The translations under genes and the position numbers were made by a program. The notes below the pieces were generated by a model, which worked only from the letters and a program-made list of their open reading frames with translations, did not search any database and was not told the origin of the DNA. A stretch of DNA of 6,160 nucleotides. It comes from QYOJ01 sp043806735 (GTDB lineage Bacteria; Bacteroidota; Bacteroidia; Bacteroidales; FEN-979). Where the stretch lies: positions 1 through 6,160 of the forward strand of contig JAZDGR010000026.1 in the NCBI GenBank assembly GCA_043806735.1, in the 5' to 3' direction. How positions within the stretch are numbered: position 1 is the stretch's first letter; the number at the start of each line of letters is the position of its first letter. Of this stretch, positions 5,008 to 6,160 are shown one piece after another.

Positions 5008-6160
5008 ATGAAAAACAGACTTTTACCATTTGGCTTGATGGCGTTATTTCTAGGGTTATCTTGTGTGCTTTTCTCCACTTCTATGATGGCTTTCAATCCG
5101 GATAATAAACAGCCAGACCGGAGCTCGGATTTGCGGATGCACCAGATCCGCAGCAATCAGGTAACAGGGGTGATAGATCCGGCAGATGTCCTGCGGGCGA
5201 GAAACCAGCTTGGAACCCTGCAAACCAAATCAACGGCAGGACTTGGCCTTGAGTGGATGCATATTGGTCCGTCGAACTGGGCCGGGCGTTCCCGTGTGGT
5301 CATGTTCGACAACCAGGATCCCCAGGGGCTGACCCTGTTTACCGGTGGCGTCTCGGGCGGCATCTGGAAGTCTACCAACCTGGGTCTGACATGGAACGGG
5401 GTCAATGAAGGCAGCAACGAAGTTCTTCGGGTCTCAGCGATGACGCAGACTCCAGGCGGAACTATTTACGTGGGAACCGGAGAAGTTTATTGCTATACAG
5501 CAGAGTTCATGGGAACCGGATTGTACCGCTCCGAAGATGGATTTAATTTCAGCGCCATTCCGGGAACCCAGCCTGTTTATAATGATCCTTACTCAAACTG
5601 GGCTTTCGTAACCAAACTCGCATGCGATCCCAGAAACGGCAGATTGTTCGCTGCCACGACCAATGGTATTAACTATTCCGATGATGGCAATACCTGGACA
5701 AACCTGATGGTCGGATTCTCCATCGATGTCGTAGTAGGATCCGATGGGACTGTAGTCTTTGTGGTCGACGGCGAAGTATGGATCGCACCCGGAGGAGATC
5801 TTGGAAACCTGATTAATGTATCCACCGGGGAAGAAAATATGCTGCCGAACGAGAATGTCGGATGGATCTCGGTTGCCATTGCTCCCTCCAATCCCAATAT
5901 CATCTATGCCAGTATCGCACGCGCAGGGGATTACTTCCTTATGAATATTTACCGCTCCGGAAACAAAGGAGCCTCCTGGTCGGTGATCTTCCCTGCCAAT
6001 CCCACATACGAACCTTTTAGCGGATCAGGATGTTACGCCAATACACTTGCTGTTTTCCCGAATAATCCGGATACCATCCTTCTGGGTGGCTACTCCTGCT
6101 GGCTAGGGGCAAGGTACGATGAAAACGGATACTATGACTGGCAGGAAATCTCCTTCGCCG
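5008..6160 (+). CDS. Secreted BNR/Asp-box beta-propeller protein (5' part only)
   Basis: The frame stays open to the right edge, giving 384 residues with no stop; the C-terminus is missing. Residues 1-28 form a signal peptide ending STSMMA. The mature part is beta-propeller-like, with BNR/Asp-box motifs: STNLGLTW (122-129), RSEDGFNF (174-181), SDDGNTW (224-230) and RSGNKGASW (316-324). It also has the blade signatures IGPSNWAGRSR (86-96), TGGVSGGIWKS (112-122) and IYVGTGE (153-159). This pattern is typical of secreted sialidase-like or VPS10-like propellers in Bacteroidota, many of which end in a type IX secretion C-terminal sorting domain; whether this one does cannot be seen. Catalytic sialidase residues are not evident, so I assign no enzyme activity. 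The ATG at 5008 leads straight into the signal peptide and follows the consensus promoter at 4876-4906. Nothing links it functionally to the Bat genes. Confidence 0.88.
   Translation, partial: MKNRLLPFGLMALFLGLSCVLFSTSMMAFNPDNKQPDRSSDLRMHQIRSNQVTGVIDPADVLRARNQLGTLQTKSTAGLGLEWMHIGPSNWAGRSRVVMFDNQDPQGLTLFTGGVSGGIWKSTNLGLTWNGVNEGSNEVLRVSAMTQTPGGTIYVGTGEVYCYTAEFMGTGLYRSEDGFNFSAIPGTQPVYNDPYSNWAFVTKLACDPRNGRLFAATTNGINYSDDGNTWTNLMVGFSIDVVVGSDGTVVFVVDGEVWIAPGGDLGNLINVSTGEENMLPNENVGWISVAIAPSNPNIIYASIARAGDYFLMNIYRSGNKGASWSVIFPANPTYEPFSGSGCYANTLAVFPNNPDTILLGGYSCWLGARYDENGYYDWQEISFA

Overview
The window is a bacterial chromosomal segment, almost certainly from a member of the Bacteroidota. Four things point there: a complete run of Bat (Bacteroides aerotolerance) genes in the canonical order batA-batB-batC-batD-batE, a perfect match to the Bacteroidota housekeeping promoter (TTTG, 19 bp, TAnnTTTG), little Shine-Dalgarno signal before most starts, and short tandem-repeat arrays of a kind I recall from intergenic DNA of this phylum. 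G+C is about half by eye, with an AT-rich patch after batE. I cannot name a genus.

Positions 2-4808 are one compact plus-strand transcription unit. It holds the 3' end of batA (von Willebrand factor A, VWA), all of batB (a paralogous VWA protein), batC (signal peptide, TPRs and a Gln/Lys/Asp-rich tail), batD (large periplasmic region, one membrane helix, cytoplasmic tail) and batE (TPRs, two membrane helices, SH3-like domain). The gaps are 17, 62 and 1 nt, followed by a 4-nt ATGA overlap. The operon promoter and the genes that usually precede batA (a MoxR-type AAA+ ATPase and a DUF58 protein) would lie left of the window. The products form a cell-envelope set: two membrane-anchored metal-binding VWA proteins, two TPR adaptors and a big periplasmic scaffold. 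They are thought to work with the MoxR ATPase as a chaperone-like or stress-tolerance complex; the exact biochemistry is unsettled.

Positions 4809-5007 are intergenic. They hold a 24-codon open frame of doubtful status, a consensus promoter and a leader of about 95 nt with a weak inverted repeat. I see no convincing intrinsic terminator after batE. From 5008 to the right edge runs a new gene, cut off by the window. It encodes a secreted beta-propeller protein with BNR/Asp-box repeats and looks unrelated to the Bat set.

The most unusual feature is at the 5' end of batE. Two adjacent heptanucleotide arrays (TTGGCAG-type, then GCTTCTG-type) lie inside the coding sequence and encode practically the whole signal peptide. 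Because 7 is not a multiple of 3, gain or loss of one unit would put batE out of frame, and both other frames hit stops within about 60 nt of the arrays. This is a candidate phase-variable switch, or a signal peptide built from repeat DNA. An unrelated 8-bp array, arranged as a duplicated 24-bp block, sits just upstream of batC. I see no new multi-gene system beyond the known Bat operon.
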